A program made the translations under genes and the position numbers. The notes under the pieces are model-generated. The model made no database searches and was not told where the DNA came from. It saw only the letters and a list, made by a program, of their open reading frames with translations. Source: Pseudomonas sp. S37 (GTDB lineage Bacteria; Pseudomonadota; Gammaproteobacteria; Pseudomonadales; Pseudomonadaceae). Taken from it: a DNA stretch of 36,668 bases. The stretch covers positions 1 through 36,668 of the forward strand of contig NZ_JACVZC010000057.1 of assembly GCF_016658545.1 (NCBI RefSeq). The letters run 5' to 3'. Below, one piece after another: positions 1 to 8,534 of the stretch (the stretch's first letter is position 1; each line of letters starts with the position of its first letter).

Positions 1-3
1 TGT

Positions 4-11
4 TTGTACGA
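4..11. promoter_or_regulatory. Possible third copy of the GntR operator core
   Basis: The 8-mer TTGTACGA here is the core of the sites found upstream of kdgD and upstream of the GntR regulator. It is at the very edge of the window, so its gene context cannot be seen. An 8-mer alone could occur by chance. Confidence 0.25.
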
Positions 12-79
12 CGCGATATCGTGGCGTGCGCCAAGGCGTTCGCGCGCAAATGCCACAAGCATAACTGGCCCGAAACAAA

Positions 80-132
80 TGTGGGAGCGGCCTTGCGTCG
101 CGATGCGCCGCGCGGGCGGCGCTCGATCTCTG
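80..132. repeat. Degenerate REP-like intergenic repeat
   Basis: A tgtgggagcggcc start followed by a GC-rich dyad (gcgccgcgcgggcggcgc) has the form of a P. putida extragenic repeat. It lies in the 276-base leader before kdgD, upstream of the candidate operator. It is a single, imperfect copy. Confidence 0.5.
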
Positions 133-206
133 CACCAACACAAACCTTGAACCGATCACCTGTGCGCCCTAACAAAAATTTTCTGCAAGGGGACTAGTCA
201 TCGCAC

Positions 207-223
207 AAGTTGTACGATAACTT
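207..223. promoter_or_regulatory. Candidate operator for the FadR-type GntR regulator upstream of kdgD
   Basis: A 17-base imperfect palindrome has perfect outer arms, aagtt and aactt, around gtacgat. The 11-mer agttgtacgat (208-218) recurs exactly at 7022-7032, upstream of the gntR gene. FadR-subfamily GntR proteins bind short dyads containing GT...AC, so this is a plausible shared repressor site about 55 bases before the kdgD start. The assignment is inferred from the repeat and its position. Confidence 0.6.
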
Positions 224-276
224 ACCTCCAACGCAAGACAACACCCTTCACCAAGCGCCACAGGATGCCAACAACA

Positions 277-1188
277 ATGAACCCACAAGAACTTAAATCC
301 ATCCTCTCCCACGGCCTGCTGTCTTTCCCGGTCACCGACTTCAATGCCCAGGGCGACTTCAACCAGGCTGGCTACATCAAGCGCCTGGAATGGCTGGCCC
401 CGTATGGCGCCAGCGCCCTGTTTGCCGCCGGTGGCACCGGTGAGTTCTTCTCCCTGGCCGCCAGCGAATACAGCCAGGTCATCAAGACCGCCGTCGACAC
501 CTGCGCCACCTCGGTACCGATCCTCGCCGGCGTGGGTGGTTCTACCCGCCAGGCCATCGAATATGCGCAAGAAGCCGAGCGCCTTGGTGCCAAGGGCCTG
601 CTGCTGCTGCCGCACTACCTGACCGAAGCCAGCCAGGACGGTGTTGCCGCCCACGTTGAAGCCGTGTGCAAATCGGTGAAGATCGGCGTGGTGGTGTACA
701 ACCGCAACGTTTGCCGCCTGAACGCCGACCTGCTGGAAAAACTGGCCGAACGCTGCCCCAACCTGATCGGCTACAAGGACGGCCTGGGTGATATCGAGCT
801 GATGGTGTCGATCCGCCGCCGCCTGGGCGACCGCTTCAGCTACCTGGGTGGCCTGCCAACCGCAGAAGTGTATGCTGCTGCCTACAAGGCCCTGGGCGTG
901 CCGGTCTACTCCTCGGCAGTGTTCAACTTCGTGCCGAAGACTGCCATGGACTTCTACAACGCCATCGCCCGCGACGACCACGCGGCCGTGGCCAAGCTGA
1001 TCGACGATTTCTTCCTGCCGTACCTCGACATCCGCAACCGCAAGGCTGGCTACGCCGTGAGCATCGTCAAGGCCGGCGCCAAGCTTGCCGGTTACGACGC
1101 AGGCCCGGTGCGTACCCCGCTGACCGACCTCACCGCCGAAGAGTACGAAATGCTCGCCGCGCTGATGGACAAGATGGGCCCGCAGTAA
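277..1188 (+). CDS. kdgD: 5-dehydro-4-deoxyglucarate dehydratase
   Basis: This enzyme dehydrates and decarboxylates 5-keto-4-deoxy-D-glucarate to 2,5-dioxopentanoate (alpha-ketoglutarate semialdehyde), the step after galactarate or glucarate dehydratase. It is a cytoplasmic TIM-barrel protein of the DapA/N-acetylneuraminate lyase superfamily. The 303 residues are the usual family length. Visible landmarks are GGTGEF near residues 52-57, the catalytic Tyr at 141 (VVVYNRN) and the Schiff-base Lys at 167 (IGYKDG). The ATG at 277 (MNPQELKS) is preferred over an in-frame ATG at 265 because AGGA at 262-265 precedes it and family members start this way. It is the first gene of the aldarate operon, 104 bases before the transporter, and its leader carries the candidate GntR operator. 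Assignment is firm. Confidence 0.95.
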   Translation: MNPQELKSILSHGLLSFPVTDFNAQGDFNQAGYIKRLEWLAPYGASALFAAGGTGEFFSLAASEYSQVIKTAVDTCATSVPILAGVGGSTRQAIEYAQEAERLGAKGLLLLPHYLTEASQDGVAAHVEAVCKSVKIGVVVYNRNVCRLNADLLEKLAERCPNLIGYKDGLGDIELMVSIRRRLGDRFSYLGGLPTAEVYAAAYKALGVPVYSSAVFNFVPKTAMDFYNAIARDDHAAVAKLIDDFFLPYLDIRNRKAGYAVSIVKAGAKLAGYDAGPVRTPLTDLTAEEYEMLAALMDKMGPQ

Positions 1189-1218
1189 GCGCTGCCCGCG
1201 GCCTGCCACATGCCGCGC

Positions 1219-1243
1219 CCGGAGTGGGCCTGCCCCACTCCGG
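1219..1243 (+). other. Intercistronic hairpin between kdgD and the transporter gene
   Basis: CCGGAGTGGG and CCCACTCCGG form a perfect 10-bp stem with a 5-base loop. The following bases (ttacaatt) are not a proper U-tract, so this is more likely an mRNA processing or stability element, or a weak attenuator, than a full terminator. Confidence 0.6.
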
Positions 1244-1292
1244 TTACAATTCGTGAGCCCGCACAAAAATAACTAGTGGGAGTACAACCAGC

Positions 1293-2657
1293 ATGCAAGC
1301 GACTAAAAAGACGCATGTGCGCTACCTGATCCTGTTCATGCTGTTCCTGGTGACCACGATCAACTATGCCGACCGCGCTACCATTGCAATCGCAGGCTCC
1401 AGCCTGCAGAAGGACCTCGGCATTGACGCCGTAACCCTCGGTTATATCTTCTCCGCCTTCGGATGGGCTTACGTGGCTGGCCAGATTCCTGGTGGCTGGC
1501 TGCTCGATCGCTTCGGTTCCAAGAACGTCTACGCCTTCAGCATCTTCACCTGGTCGCTGTTCACCCTGTTGCAGGGCTTTGTCGGCGGCCTTCCGGTAGC
1601 TTGGGCAGTCGTGACCCTGTTCACTTTGCGCTTCCTCGTCGGCTTTGCCGAAGCCCCGTCGTTTCCGGGTAACGCCCGTATCGTCGCGGCCTGGTTCCCG
1701 ACCCAGGAACGCGGCACCGCCTCGGCCATCTTCAACTCCGCGCAGTACTTTGCCACCGCCCTGTTCGCACCGATCATGGGCTGGATCGTGTTCAGCTTCG
1801 GCTGGGAGCACGTGTTCGTGGTGATGGGGGCACTGGGCATCATCTTCTCGATGGTGTGGCTGAAGACCATCTACAACCCGCGCCAGCACCCACGCATCAG
1901 CCAAACCGAGCTCGAACACATCGAGCAGAACGGCGGCCTGGTCGACATGGACCAGAAGCGCGGCAACGATGGCCCGAAATGGGGTTACATCAAGCAACTG
2001 CTGACCAGCCGCATGCTGCTGGGCGTGTATTTGGGCCAGTATTGCATCAATGCCATCACCTACTTCTTCCTGACCTGGTTCCCGGTGTACCTGGTGCAGG
2101 AACGCGGCATGACCATCCTCAAGGCCGGCTTCATCGCCTCGCTGCCGGCGGTATGCGGCTTTATCGGCGGCGTGCTGGGTGGGGTAATCTCGGACTGGCT
2201 GCTGCGCCGTGGCAACTCGCTGACCTTCTCACGCAAACTGCCGATCGTGTGCGGCCTGATGTTGTCGACCACCATGGTGTTCTGCAACTACGTCGACGCC
2301 GAGTGGATGGTGGTCGGTTTCATGACCCTAGCCTTCTTCGGCAAAGGCATCGGCGCACTGGGCTGGGCGGTAGTGGCAGACACCTCGCCGAAGCAGATCG
2401 CCGGCCTGTCGGGCGGCCTGTTCAACACCTTCGGCAACATCGCCTCGATCACCACGCCTATCGTCATCGGCTACATCATCAGCGCCACCGGTTCGTTCAA
2501 GTGGGCCCTGGTCTATGTAGGCGCCAACGCCCTGGTAGCGGTGTTCAGCTACCTGGTGATCGTCGGCCCGATCAAGCGTATCGAACTGCGCGACGAGGCC
2601 CCAAAGCCACAGGCTGAACCTGCCGCCAACGGCGAGCTGGCCAGCTCGCGCCACTGA
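1293..2657 (+). CDS. gudP: MFS aldarate (glucarate/galactarate) proton symporter
   Basis: This is a 454-residue major facilitator superfamily protein of the anion:cation symporter type. The N-terminus (RYLILFMLFLVTTINYADR) matches the start of the GudP/GarP/phthalate permease group, where NYADR-like residues in TM1 are typical. The segment GGWLLDRFGSK between TM2 and TM3 is the MFS signature loop. A hydrophilic central loop (roughly residues 195-230) divides two six-helix halves. A GGGAG Shine-Dalgarno precedes the ATG. Lying between kdgD and garD, it is expected to import galactarate and/or glucarate across the inner membrane. The exact substrate is inferred from context, so the symbol is by family resemblance. 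Confidence 0.85.
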   Translation: MQATKKTHVRYLILFMLFLVTTINYADRATIAIAGSSLQKDLGIDAVTLGYIFSAFGWAYVAGQIPGGWLLDRFGSKNVYAFSIFTWSLFTLLQGFVGGLPVAWAVVTLFTLRFLVGFAEAPSFPGNARIVAAWFPTQERGTASAIFNSAQYFATALFAPIMGWIVFSFGWEHVFVVMGALGIIFSMVWLKTIYNPRQHPRISQTELEHIEQNGGLVDMDQKRGNDGPKWGYIKQLLTSRMLLGVYLGQYCINAITYFFLTWFPVYLVQERGMTILKAGFIASLPAVCGFIGGVLGGVISDWLLRRGNSLTFSRKLPIVCGLMLSTTMVFCNYVDAEWMVVGFMTLAFFGKGIGALGWAVVADTSPKQIAGLSGGLFNTFGNIASITTPIVIGYIISATGSFKWALVYVGANALVAVFSYLVIVGPIKRIELRDEAPKPQAEPAANGELASSRH

Positions 2658-2666
2658 GTGAACACG

Positions 2667-2691
2667 CCCGCGCCGGCTCGTCCGGTGCGGG
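2667..2691 (+). other. Intercistronic hairpin between the transporter gene and garD
   Basis: cccgcgccgg and ccggtgcggg pair over 10 bp, including one G-U pair, around a 5-base loop (ctcgt). There is no U-tract directly after it. It parallels the hairpin in the previous gap and may set relative mRNA stability along the operon. Confidence 0.5.
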
Positions 2692-2735
2692 CGGATGTAC
2701 AAAAAGCCTGAGAACCTGACAAGTAGGGCCCAAAC

Positions 2736-4289
2736 ATGCAGTTGATCGAACATTCCGACTCGCCCCGCTACGTCCGCCTGCACGACGACGACAACGTTGT
2801 GGTCGTAGTTAACGACGGTGGCCTGGGCGAAGGCGCCCGCTTTGCCGACGGCCTTACCCTGGTCGAAGGCGTGCCGCAAAGCCACAAGGTTGCCACCGTG
2901 ACCATCGCCAAGGGCGAGCCGGTGCGCCGCTACGGGCAAATCATCGGTTATGCGCTGGAAGACCTGCGCCAGGGCAGCTGGGTACAGGAAAGCCAGCTGG
3001 CCATGCCCGCCGCCCCGGAACTGGACAGCCTACCGCGGTGCGATGCTGTGCCACAGCCACTGCCGCCACTGGAAGGTTTCACCTTCGAAGGCTACCGCAA
3101 CGCCGACGGCACGGTCGGCACGCGCAATATCCTTGGCATCACCACCACCGTGCAGTGCGTGACCGGCGTGCTGGAGCACGCGGTCAAGCGCATCCGCAGC
3201 GAACTGCTGCCCAAATACCCCAACGTCGATGACGTGGTAGCCATCACCCACAGCTACGGCTGCGGCGTGGCCATCAACGCCCGCGACGCCTATATCCCGA
3301 TCCGCACCGTGCGCAACCTGGCGCGCAACCCCAACCTGGGCGGCGAAGCGCTGGTCATCAGCCTGGGCTGCGAAAAGTTGCAAGCCGGCCAGGTGATGCA
3401 CGACAACGACCCGTCGGTAGATCTCAGCGACCCGTGGCTGTACCGCCTGCAGGACGCCAGCCTGGGCTTTGTGGAAATGATCGAGCAGATCATGGAGCTG
3501 GCCGAAACCCGCCTGAAGAAGCTCGACCAGCGCCGCCGCGAAAGCGTACCGGCCAGCGAGTTGATCCTCGGCATGCAGTGCGGTGGCAGCGACGCCTTTT
3601 CGGGCATTACCGCCAACCCGGCGCTGGGTTATGCCGCCGACCTGCTGGTGCGTGCCGGCGCCACCGTACTGTTCTCGGAAGTGACCGAGGTCCGCGACGC
3701 CATCTACATGCTGACTTCGCGCGCGGAAAACCAGGCGGTGGCCGACGCGCTGGTACGCGAAATGGACTGGTACGACCGCTACCTGCAGCAAGGCGCCGCC
3801 GACCGCAGCGCCAACACCACGCCTGGCAACAAGAAAGGCGGCCTGTCGAACATCGTCGAAAAGTCGCTGGGTTCGATCGTCAAGTCCGGCAGTGGTGCCA
3901 TCCAGGGTGTGCTCGGCCCCGGCGAGCGGGTCAACCGCAAAGGCCTGATCTTCTGCGCCACCCCGGCCAGCGACTTTGTCTGCGGCACCCTGCAGTTGGC
4001 CGCCGGCATGAACCTGCACGTGTTCACCACTGGCCGTGGTACGCCATACGGCCTGGCCATGGCGCCAGTGGTCAAGGTGTGCACCCGCAGTGAACTGGCC
4101 CAGCGCTGGCCCGACCTGATCGACATCGATGCCGGGCGCATCGCCAGCGGCCGCTCGAGTATCGAGGAGCTGGGCTGGGAGCTGTTCCACTACTACCTGG
4201 ACGTAGCCAGCGGCCGCAAGCAGACCTGGGCCGAGCAGCACCGGCTGCATAACGACATCACCCTGTTCAACCCGGCACCGATTACCTGA
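2736..4289 (+). CDS. garD: Galactarate dehydratase (UxaA/GarD family)
   Basis: This enzyme dehydrates meso-galactarate to 5-keto-4-deoxy-D-glucarate, the substrate of the kdgD product. It is cytoplasmic and metal dependent. At 517 residues it is close to the E. coli GarD length (about 523). Residues 1-90 form the small SAF-type N-terminal domain. The rest is the GarD/altronate dehydratase catalytic region, with GTRNILGI, THSYGCGVAI, SLGCEKLQAG and LGMQCGGSDAFSG, motifs rich in conserved Cys, His and Gly. AGGG precedes the ATG, 78 bases after the transporter gene. No glucarate dehydratase gene is present in the window, so galactarate is the only substrate fully served here. Confidence 0.92.
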   Translation: MQLIEHSDSPRYVRLHDDDNVVVVVNDGGLGEGARFADGLTLVEGVPQSHKVATVTIAKGEPVRRYGQIIGYALEDLRQGSWVQESQLAMPAAPELDSLPRCDAVPQPLPPLEGFTFEGYRNADGTVGTRNILGITTTVQCVTGVLEHAVKRIRSELLPKYPNVDDVVAITHSYGCGVAINARDAYIPIRTVRNLARNPNLGGEALVISLGCEKLQAGQVMHDNDPSVDLSDPWLYRLQDASLGFVEMIEQIMELAETRLKKLDQRRRESVPASELILGMQCGGSDAFSGITANPALGYAADLLVRAGATVLFSEVTEVRDAIYMLTSRAENQAVADALVREMDWYDRYLQQGAADRSANTTPGNKKGGLSNIVEKSLGSIVKSGSGAIQGVLGPGERVNRKGLIFCATPASDFVCGTLQLAAGMNLHVFTTGRGTPYGLAMAPVVKVCTRSELAQRWPDLIDIDAGRIASGRSSIEELGWELFHYYLDVASGRKQTWAEQHRLHNDITLFNPAPIT

Positions 4290-4327
4290 TGCCAAGGGCT
4301 TGCTCAACGCTCAGCGGCACTACGGGA

Positions 4328-4432
4328 CCTGTGGGAGCGAGTTCATCGAGGCGTCGAACCGCCGCGAACACCGGCAAAGCCGGTGCCAGCCACCGAGTCG
4401 CCTGCTTCGCGGGTTGACCCGCTCCCACAGGG
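4328..4432. repeat. REP-type inverted repeat (REPIN) inside the operon
   Basis: Outer arms cctgtgggagcgagtt and gggttgacccgctcccacagg face each other around an inner hairpin CACCGGC-aaa-GCCGGTG. This is the usual P. putida REP doublet. It fills the 201-base gap between garD and the dehydrogenase gene and may act as an mRNA stabiliser or a partial transcription barrier. Confidence 0.8.
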
Positions 4433-4490
4433 TCAGCGCAAGCCCGCTGATAGATCATTCATCCTTCACTTACCTCTACAGGAGCACCCC

Positions 4491-6071
4491 ATGCCTGACA
4501 TCCTCGGCCACAACTTCATCGCCGGCCAGCGTAGCGCCGCTGGCGCACAGCGCCTGCAGAGCCTGGACGCCAGCACCGGCGAAGCCCTGCCTTACAGCTT
4601 TGCCCAGGCCACCGAAAACGAAGTGGACCAGGCCGCCAAGGCCGCCGCCTCTGCCTTCGCCGCGTTCCGCGCGCTGGCCCCGGCGCGCCGCGCCGAGTTC
4701 CTTGATGCCATCGCCGCCGAGCTGGATGAACTGGACGATGCTTTCGTCGCCATCGTCTGCCGCGAAACCGCCCTGCCCGCTGCCCGTATCCAGGGCGAGC
4801 GCGGCCGCACCAGCGGCCAGATGCGCCTGTTCGCCCAGGTGCTGCGCCGTGGCGACTACCTGGGCGCGCGCATTGACCTGGCCCTGCCCGAGCGCCAGCC
4901 GCTACCCCGCGTAGACCTGCGCCAGATGCGCATCGGCGTCGGCCCGGTCGCCGTATTCGGTGCCAGCAACTTCCCGCTGGCCTTCTCCACCGCTGGTGGC
5001 GATACCGCCGCTGCACTGGCTGCCGGCTGCCCGGTGGTATTCAAGGCGCACAGCGGCCACATGGCCACTGCCGACCTGGTCGGCTGCGCCATCGTGCGCG
5101 CCGCCGAGCGTACCGGCATGCCCAAGGGCGTGTTCAACATGGTGTTCGGTGGTGGCGTGGGCGAGTGGCTGGTCAAGCACCCGGCCATCCAGGCGGTTGG
5201 TTTCACCGGTTCGCTGAAAGGCGGCGACGCCCTGTGCCGCATGGCTGCCGAACGCCCGCAGCCGATCCCGGTGTTCGCCGAGATGTCCAGCATCAACCCT
5301 GTGATCATCCTGCCAGGCGCCCTGGCCAAGCGTGGCGAGGCCATCGCCCGTGAGCTGGCCGGGTCGGTGTGCATGGGTGCCGGGCAGTTCTGTACCAACC
5401 CGGGCCTGGTGATCGGCCTGCAATCGCCACTGTACAACCAGCTACTGAGCGATCTGGGCCAACACCTGGACCAACAGGCCGGCCAGACCATGCTCAATGC
5501 CGGCGGCCTGCGCAGCTACGTGGGTGGGCTGGAGCATCTGCACGGCCATGCCGGTATCGAGCACCTGGCCGGCCAGGCTCAGGAAGGCAGCCAGGCACGT
5601 GCCCAGCTGTTCAAGGCCGATGCCCGCTTGCTGATCGAGGCTGATCCGCTGCTGCAGGAAGAGGTGTTCGGCCCCACCACCGTGGCCGTGGAAGTGCAGG
5701 GCAACGACCAATTGCGCGCGGCCTTGCTCGGCTTGCGCGGCCAGTTAACCGCTACCCTGATCGGCGAGCCTGAAGACCTTGAGGCCTTCGCCTGGCTGGT
5801 GCCGCTGCTGGAAGAGAAAGTCGGGCGGATTCTGGTCAATGGCTACCCGACCGGTGTGGAAGTGTGTGACGCCATGGTCCACGGCGGGCCGTATCCGGCA
5901 ACCTCCGACGCGCGTGGCACCTCGGTCGGCACCCTGGCCATCGACCGCTTCCTGCGCCCGGTGTGCTACCAGAACTACCCGCAGGCGCTGCTGCCTGAGG
6001 CGCTGCGCGACGGCAACCCGTTGGGGCTGCGGCGGCTGGTGAATGGGCAGTGGAGTGATGCGGCGATCTGA
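4491..6071 (+). CDS. Alpha-ketoglutarate semialdehyde dehydrogenase (2,5-dioxovalerate dehydrogenase)
   Basis: This protein oxidises 2,5-dioxopentanoate with NAD(P)+ to 2-oxoglutarate, feeding the TCA cycle and completing the aldarate pathway. It is a 526-residue aldehyde dehydrogenase superfamily protein of the KGSADH type. Visible residues are the oxyanion Asn160 (FGASNFPLAF), general base Glu264 (VFAEMSSINP) and nucleophile Cys301 (GAGQFCTNPG), with the NAD-binding VGFTGS segment upstream. The ATG at 4491 is chosen because AGGAGC lies 6-11 bases upstream; the frame is open further upstream, but that part crosses the REP element. It is the last gene of the operon and is followed directly by a terminator. 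Confidence 0.93.
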   Translation: MPDILGHNFIAGQRSAAGAQRLQSLDASTGEALPYSFAQATENEVDQAAKAAASAFAAFRALAPARRAEFLDAIAAELDELDDAFVAIVCRETALPAARIQGERGRTSGQMRLFAQVLRRGDYLGARIDLALPERQPLPRVDLRQMRIGVGPVAVFGASNFPLAFSTAGGDTAAALAAGCPVVFKAHSGHMATADLVGCAIVRAAERTGMPKGVFNMVFGGGVGEWLVKHPAIQAVGFTGSLKGGDALCRMAAERPQPIPVFAEMSSINPVIILPGALAKRGEAIARELAGSVCMGAGQFCTNPGLVIGLQSPLYNQLLSDLGQHLDQQAGQTMLNAGGLRSYVGGLEHLHGHAGIEHLAGQAQEGSQARAQLFKADARLLIEADPLLQEEVFGPTTVAVEVQGNDQLRAALLGLRGQLTATLIGEPEDLEAFAWLVPLLEEKVGRILVNGYPTGVEVCDAMVHGGPYPATSDARGTSVGTLAIDRFLRPVCYQNYPQALLPEALRDGNPLGLRRLVNGQWSDAAI

Positions 6072-6089
6072 ACGGTTGCCTGAAACAGG

Positions 6090-6117
6090 AAAGCCCCGCA
6101 CATGGCGGGGCTTTTCT
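6090..6117 (+). terminator. Rho-independent terminator of the aldarate operon
   Basis: aaagccccgc (6090-6099) pairs perfectly with gcggggcttt (6105-6114) around the loop acatg and runs into ttttcttt. It starts 19 bases after the dehydrogenase stop codon. Confidence 0.93.
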
Positions 6118-6124
6118 TTATGGC

Positions 6125-6212
6125 TGTACCGGCCTCTTCGCGGGTAAACCCGCTCCTACAAGGATCACCTTATCCCTGTAGGAGCGGGTTCACCCGCGAA
6201 GAGGCCGGCACA
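6125..6212. repeat. REP doublet (REPIN) between convergent genes
   Basis: Two 36-base arms, 6125-6160 and 6177-6212, are inverted copies of each other with only two differences. They share the cctcttcgcgggt and acccgctcctaca elements typical of P. putida REPs. The pair sits between the operon terminator and the 3' end of the gntR gene. Confidence 0.9.
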
Positions 6213-6225
6213 GGCGACCCTTACC

Positions 6226-6975
6226 TCAGGCCCCTTGCGCCTCAGCCTCTTCATGCGCCTGGCGCAAGCGCTCGCGGCTGTTGCTCAGGTGCATGCGCAT
6301 GGCCATTTTCGCCCCTTCGCTGTCACGCCGGGCAATGGCTTCGTAGATCGCTTCATGCTCATGCATCAACCGGCTCATGTAATGCGCCTGGTCATCATGC
6401 GCCAAGCGCGCAGAATTCAGCCGGGTGCGCGGGATGATGCTGGTGCCCAGATGGTTGATGATGTCGGCGAAATAGTGGTTGCCACTGGCCTGGGCGATGC
6501 GCAAGTGGAACTGGAAGTCCGCCGACACCGCATCGGTGGCGTGCGCTGCACCTTCGTTGAGCTCGTCCAGCGCCGCACGCATGCCGGCCAGCGCTTCATC
6601 GCTGCGCCGCTGTGCCGCCAGGCCGGCCGATTCGATCTCCAGGGCAATGCGCAACTCCAACACCGCCAGCACCTCACGCAGGGTGACCACGGTCGCCGGG
6701 TCGATACGGAAGCCCCCGGTAGCCGGCGCATCCAGCACGAAGGTACCGATGCCATGACGGGTCTCGACCTGCCCAGCGGCCTGCAGCCGTGAGATCGCCT
6801 CACGCACCACCGTGCGGCTGACGCCCTCTTCGGCCATGATCTGCGATTCGGTCGGCAACTTGTCGCCGCGCTTGAGCTGGCCACTGCGAATACGCTCGGT
6901 CAGCACCGTGACCAGTTCCTGGGCCAGACTGCGCGGCTTGCGCCGGGTCCTTGCCTGTACCTGCTGCTCTGTCAT
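6226..6975 (-). CDS. FadR-family (GntR) transcriptional regulator of the aldarate operon
   Basis: Residues about 12-75 form a winged helix-turn-helix (LPTESQIMAEEGVSRTVVRE, then the GIGTFV wing). Residues about 95-240 form an FCD effector domain with the conserved acidic and His residues (DFQFHLRIAQASGNHYF; MHEHEAIYEAI; AMRMHL) that bind metal and carboxylic acid ligands in this subfamily. At 249 residues it has the usual length. The ATG at 6975 is chosen; a GTG at 6990 adds five residues and neither has an ideal ribosome site. It converges with the operon, and its upstream region shares an 11-mer with the kdgD leader, suggesting autoregulation and operon repression relieved by an aldarate or a pathway intermediate. 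The ligand is inferred. Confidence 0.88.
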   Translation of the reverse strand: MTEQQVQARTRRKPRSLAQELVTVLTERIRSGQLKRGDKLPTESQIMAEEGVSRTVVREAISRLQAAGQVETRHGIGTFVLDAPATGGFRIDPATVVTLREVLAVLELRIALEIESAGLAAQRRSDEALAGMRAALDELNEGAAHATDAVSADFQFHLRIAQASGNHYFADIINHLGTSIIPRTRLNSARLAHDDQAHYMSRLMHEHEAIYEAIARRDSEGAKMAMRMHLSNSRERLRQAHEEAEAQGA

Positions 6976-7021
6976 TGCCCTGTATTTCACCTTGAAAGAC
7001 AGCGCTCATCATAGCGCAAGC

Positions 7022-7032
7022 AGTTGTACGAT
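7022..7032. promoter_or_regulatory. Candidate GntR autoregulatory operator
   Basis: The 11-mer agttgtacgat is identical to 208-218 in the kdgD leader. It lies about 47 bases upstream of the gntR start, in the divergent region shared with the small exported protein gene at 7202. Confidence 0.55.
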
Positions 7033-7201
7033 CACATACTCTCGGTGCGGTATTTATCAACCACCCCGAGGTGCCGGGCCCGCCCGCGCTGGCCAGCCAT
7101 CACGGCGTCGCGCATGGCCATGGCTGAGGGCAAATTGCTGGCCCCCAACCGCTGAAAGCGAAGGCAAACTCCGTTCTCCTTCAAATGCTTAGGACAGCAA
7201 C

Positions 7202-7531
7202 ATGCGCGTACTTCTAGCAACGACGACCGGCTGCCTGCTGGCCACGCTCGCTTTCGGCGCCCAGGCCAGGGCACTGAGCCAGAACGATCGCCACACCTGC
7301 GGCTGGGGTGCGCAGATAGCCAGTGAGGCCCAGCAGGCCAAGCTATCCGGGGTAACCCTGTATGCCACGCGCAAGAAACTGCAGGTGCGCAAATTCCCTA
7401 AACCATGGATGCGCATGACCGCGTTCGGCATTACCGAGCAGACGTACAACAGCCGTTCAAGGCTGAAGCCTGCGGCGATCAAGCAAACTTACTATGAACA
7501 GTGCGTACAACACGCAGTAGCAAAAAGGTAA
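7202..7531 (+). CDS. Small exported hypothetical protein
   Basis: This is a 109-residue protein that I do not recognise. Residues 1-23 look like a Sec signal peptide (a short basic start, a Leu/Ala-rich core and an AQA-type cleavage site). The mature part has two Cys residues (HTCGWG near residue 33 and EQCVQH near 102), which could form a disulphide in the periplasm, and is strongly basic. AGGA about 8 bases upstream supports the ATG. It is divergent from gntR and stands alone. Confidence 0.7.
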   Translation: MRVLLATTTGCLLATLAFGAQARALSQNDRHTCGWGAQIASEAQQAKLSGVTLYATRKKLQVRKFPKPWMRMTAFGITEQTYNSRSRLKPAAIKQTYYEQCVQHAVAKR

Positions 7532-7588
7532 ATTGTTATTTTTCATATAGTTAAGCATATAACTTAAAGCCACTTAGGAAATAGCGCA

Positions 7589-8509
7589 TCAAGCCCGCCA
7601 AGGGGCGCCGGCCTTGAAGCGCGCTTCCAGCCAGGCTTTGAACGCCGCCAATGCGGCAGTGTTGAGGCGCGCGGTGGGCCTTACCAGGTAAATGCCCGCC
7701 GCCACGTCCAACTGCCATTGCGCAAGCACCCGCACCAGGCGGCCACTGGCCAGGTCCTCGCCCATCAGCCAGTCCCCCCCGGCCAGAATCCCTACACCAC
7801 GCCGCGCCGCTTCCAGCAGTGCTTCGTTGTCGTTGCTGCGCAGGCTGCCAGTGACCTTGACGCTCACCTGCTGCTCAGCACTCATGAGTCGCCATTCAGG
7901 AAATGAACGCAAGCCACTGAAACCTAAACAATTATGCCCAGCCAAATCGGCAGGTTTCGCAGGCGTACCCTGCCGGGCCAGGTATTCAGGCGACGCACAG
8001 AGGATTCGCACGTGGTCGCACAGCTTACCGGCCACCAACCGATTGTCGGCCAGCTCACCGATACGGATGGCCGCATCGAACCCTTCGCCGATCAGGTCGA
8101 CGAAGCGGTCTGCATACTCAGCCTCCACCGTCACCTGCGGGTAGGCCAGCACAAAGTCGGCCAGCATACCGCTCAGCCAGCGCCGGCCCATGGCCCCCGG
8201 CAACGCCAGGCGCAAGCGCCCGCGCACCGTGGCGGCACCTTCTGCAGCTTCCTGCTCTGCTTCGGCAATCAGCCGGTTGGCCTCGCGCACCTTGGCCACC
8301 AAACGCTCGCCTTCATCGGTAAAGCGCAGTTGCCGTGTGCTGCGTTCCACCAGGCGAATACCCAAGCGCGCCTCCAGTGCGCTCAGGCGCTTCGACAACA
8401 CTGTGGGGTGGCGCTCCAGTTGCCGCCCGGCAGCAGCAAACGAGCCCTGCTCATGCAAGGCCAGCAACGTGGCAAGTTCATCGGCGCGGCGGCTGTCGAA
8501 GGCATCCAT
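7589..8509 (-). CDS. LysR-family transcriptional regulator
   Basis: This 306-residue regulator has an N-terminal helix-turn-helix at about residues 9-66 (GSFAAAGRQLERHPTVLSKR) and a periplasmic-binding-protein-like effector domain from about residue 92. The form is that of the AaeR/DsdC-like subgroup in which LysR proteins often control nearby oxidoreductases. It lies 25 bases downstream of the quinone oxidoreductase gene on the same strand and may be co-transcribed with it, so a feedback role is plausible. The inducer cannot be told from sequence. Confidence 0.9.
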   Translation of the reverse strand: MDAFDSRRADELATLLALHEQGSFAAAGRQLERHPTVLSKRLSALEARLGIRLVERSTRQLRFTDEGERLVAKVREANRLIAEAEQEAAEGAATVRGRLRLALPGAMGRRWLSGMLADFVLAYPQVTVEAEYADRFVDLIGEGFDAAIRIGELADNRLVAGKLCDHVRILCASPEYLARQGTPAKPADLAGHNCLGFSGLRSFPEWRLMSAEQQVSVKVTGSLRSNDNEALLEAARRGVGILAGGDWLMGEDLASGRLVRVLAQWQLDVAAGIYLVRPTARLNTAALAAFKAWLEARFKAGAPWRA

Positions 8510-8534
8510 GGCAAGGCTCGGCAGTGGAATGGGG

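Noticed and set aside
3030..4307. A 425-codon antisense frame opposite garD
   Set aside because: It mirrors garD codon bias and has no recognisable domain.
7041..7201. A small minus-strand gene between gntR and the exported protein gene
   Set aside because: The minus-strand frame over 7032-7274 overlaps the start of the exported protein gene and has no motif or clear ribosome site.
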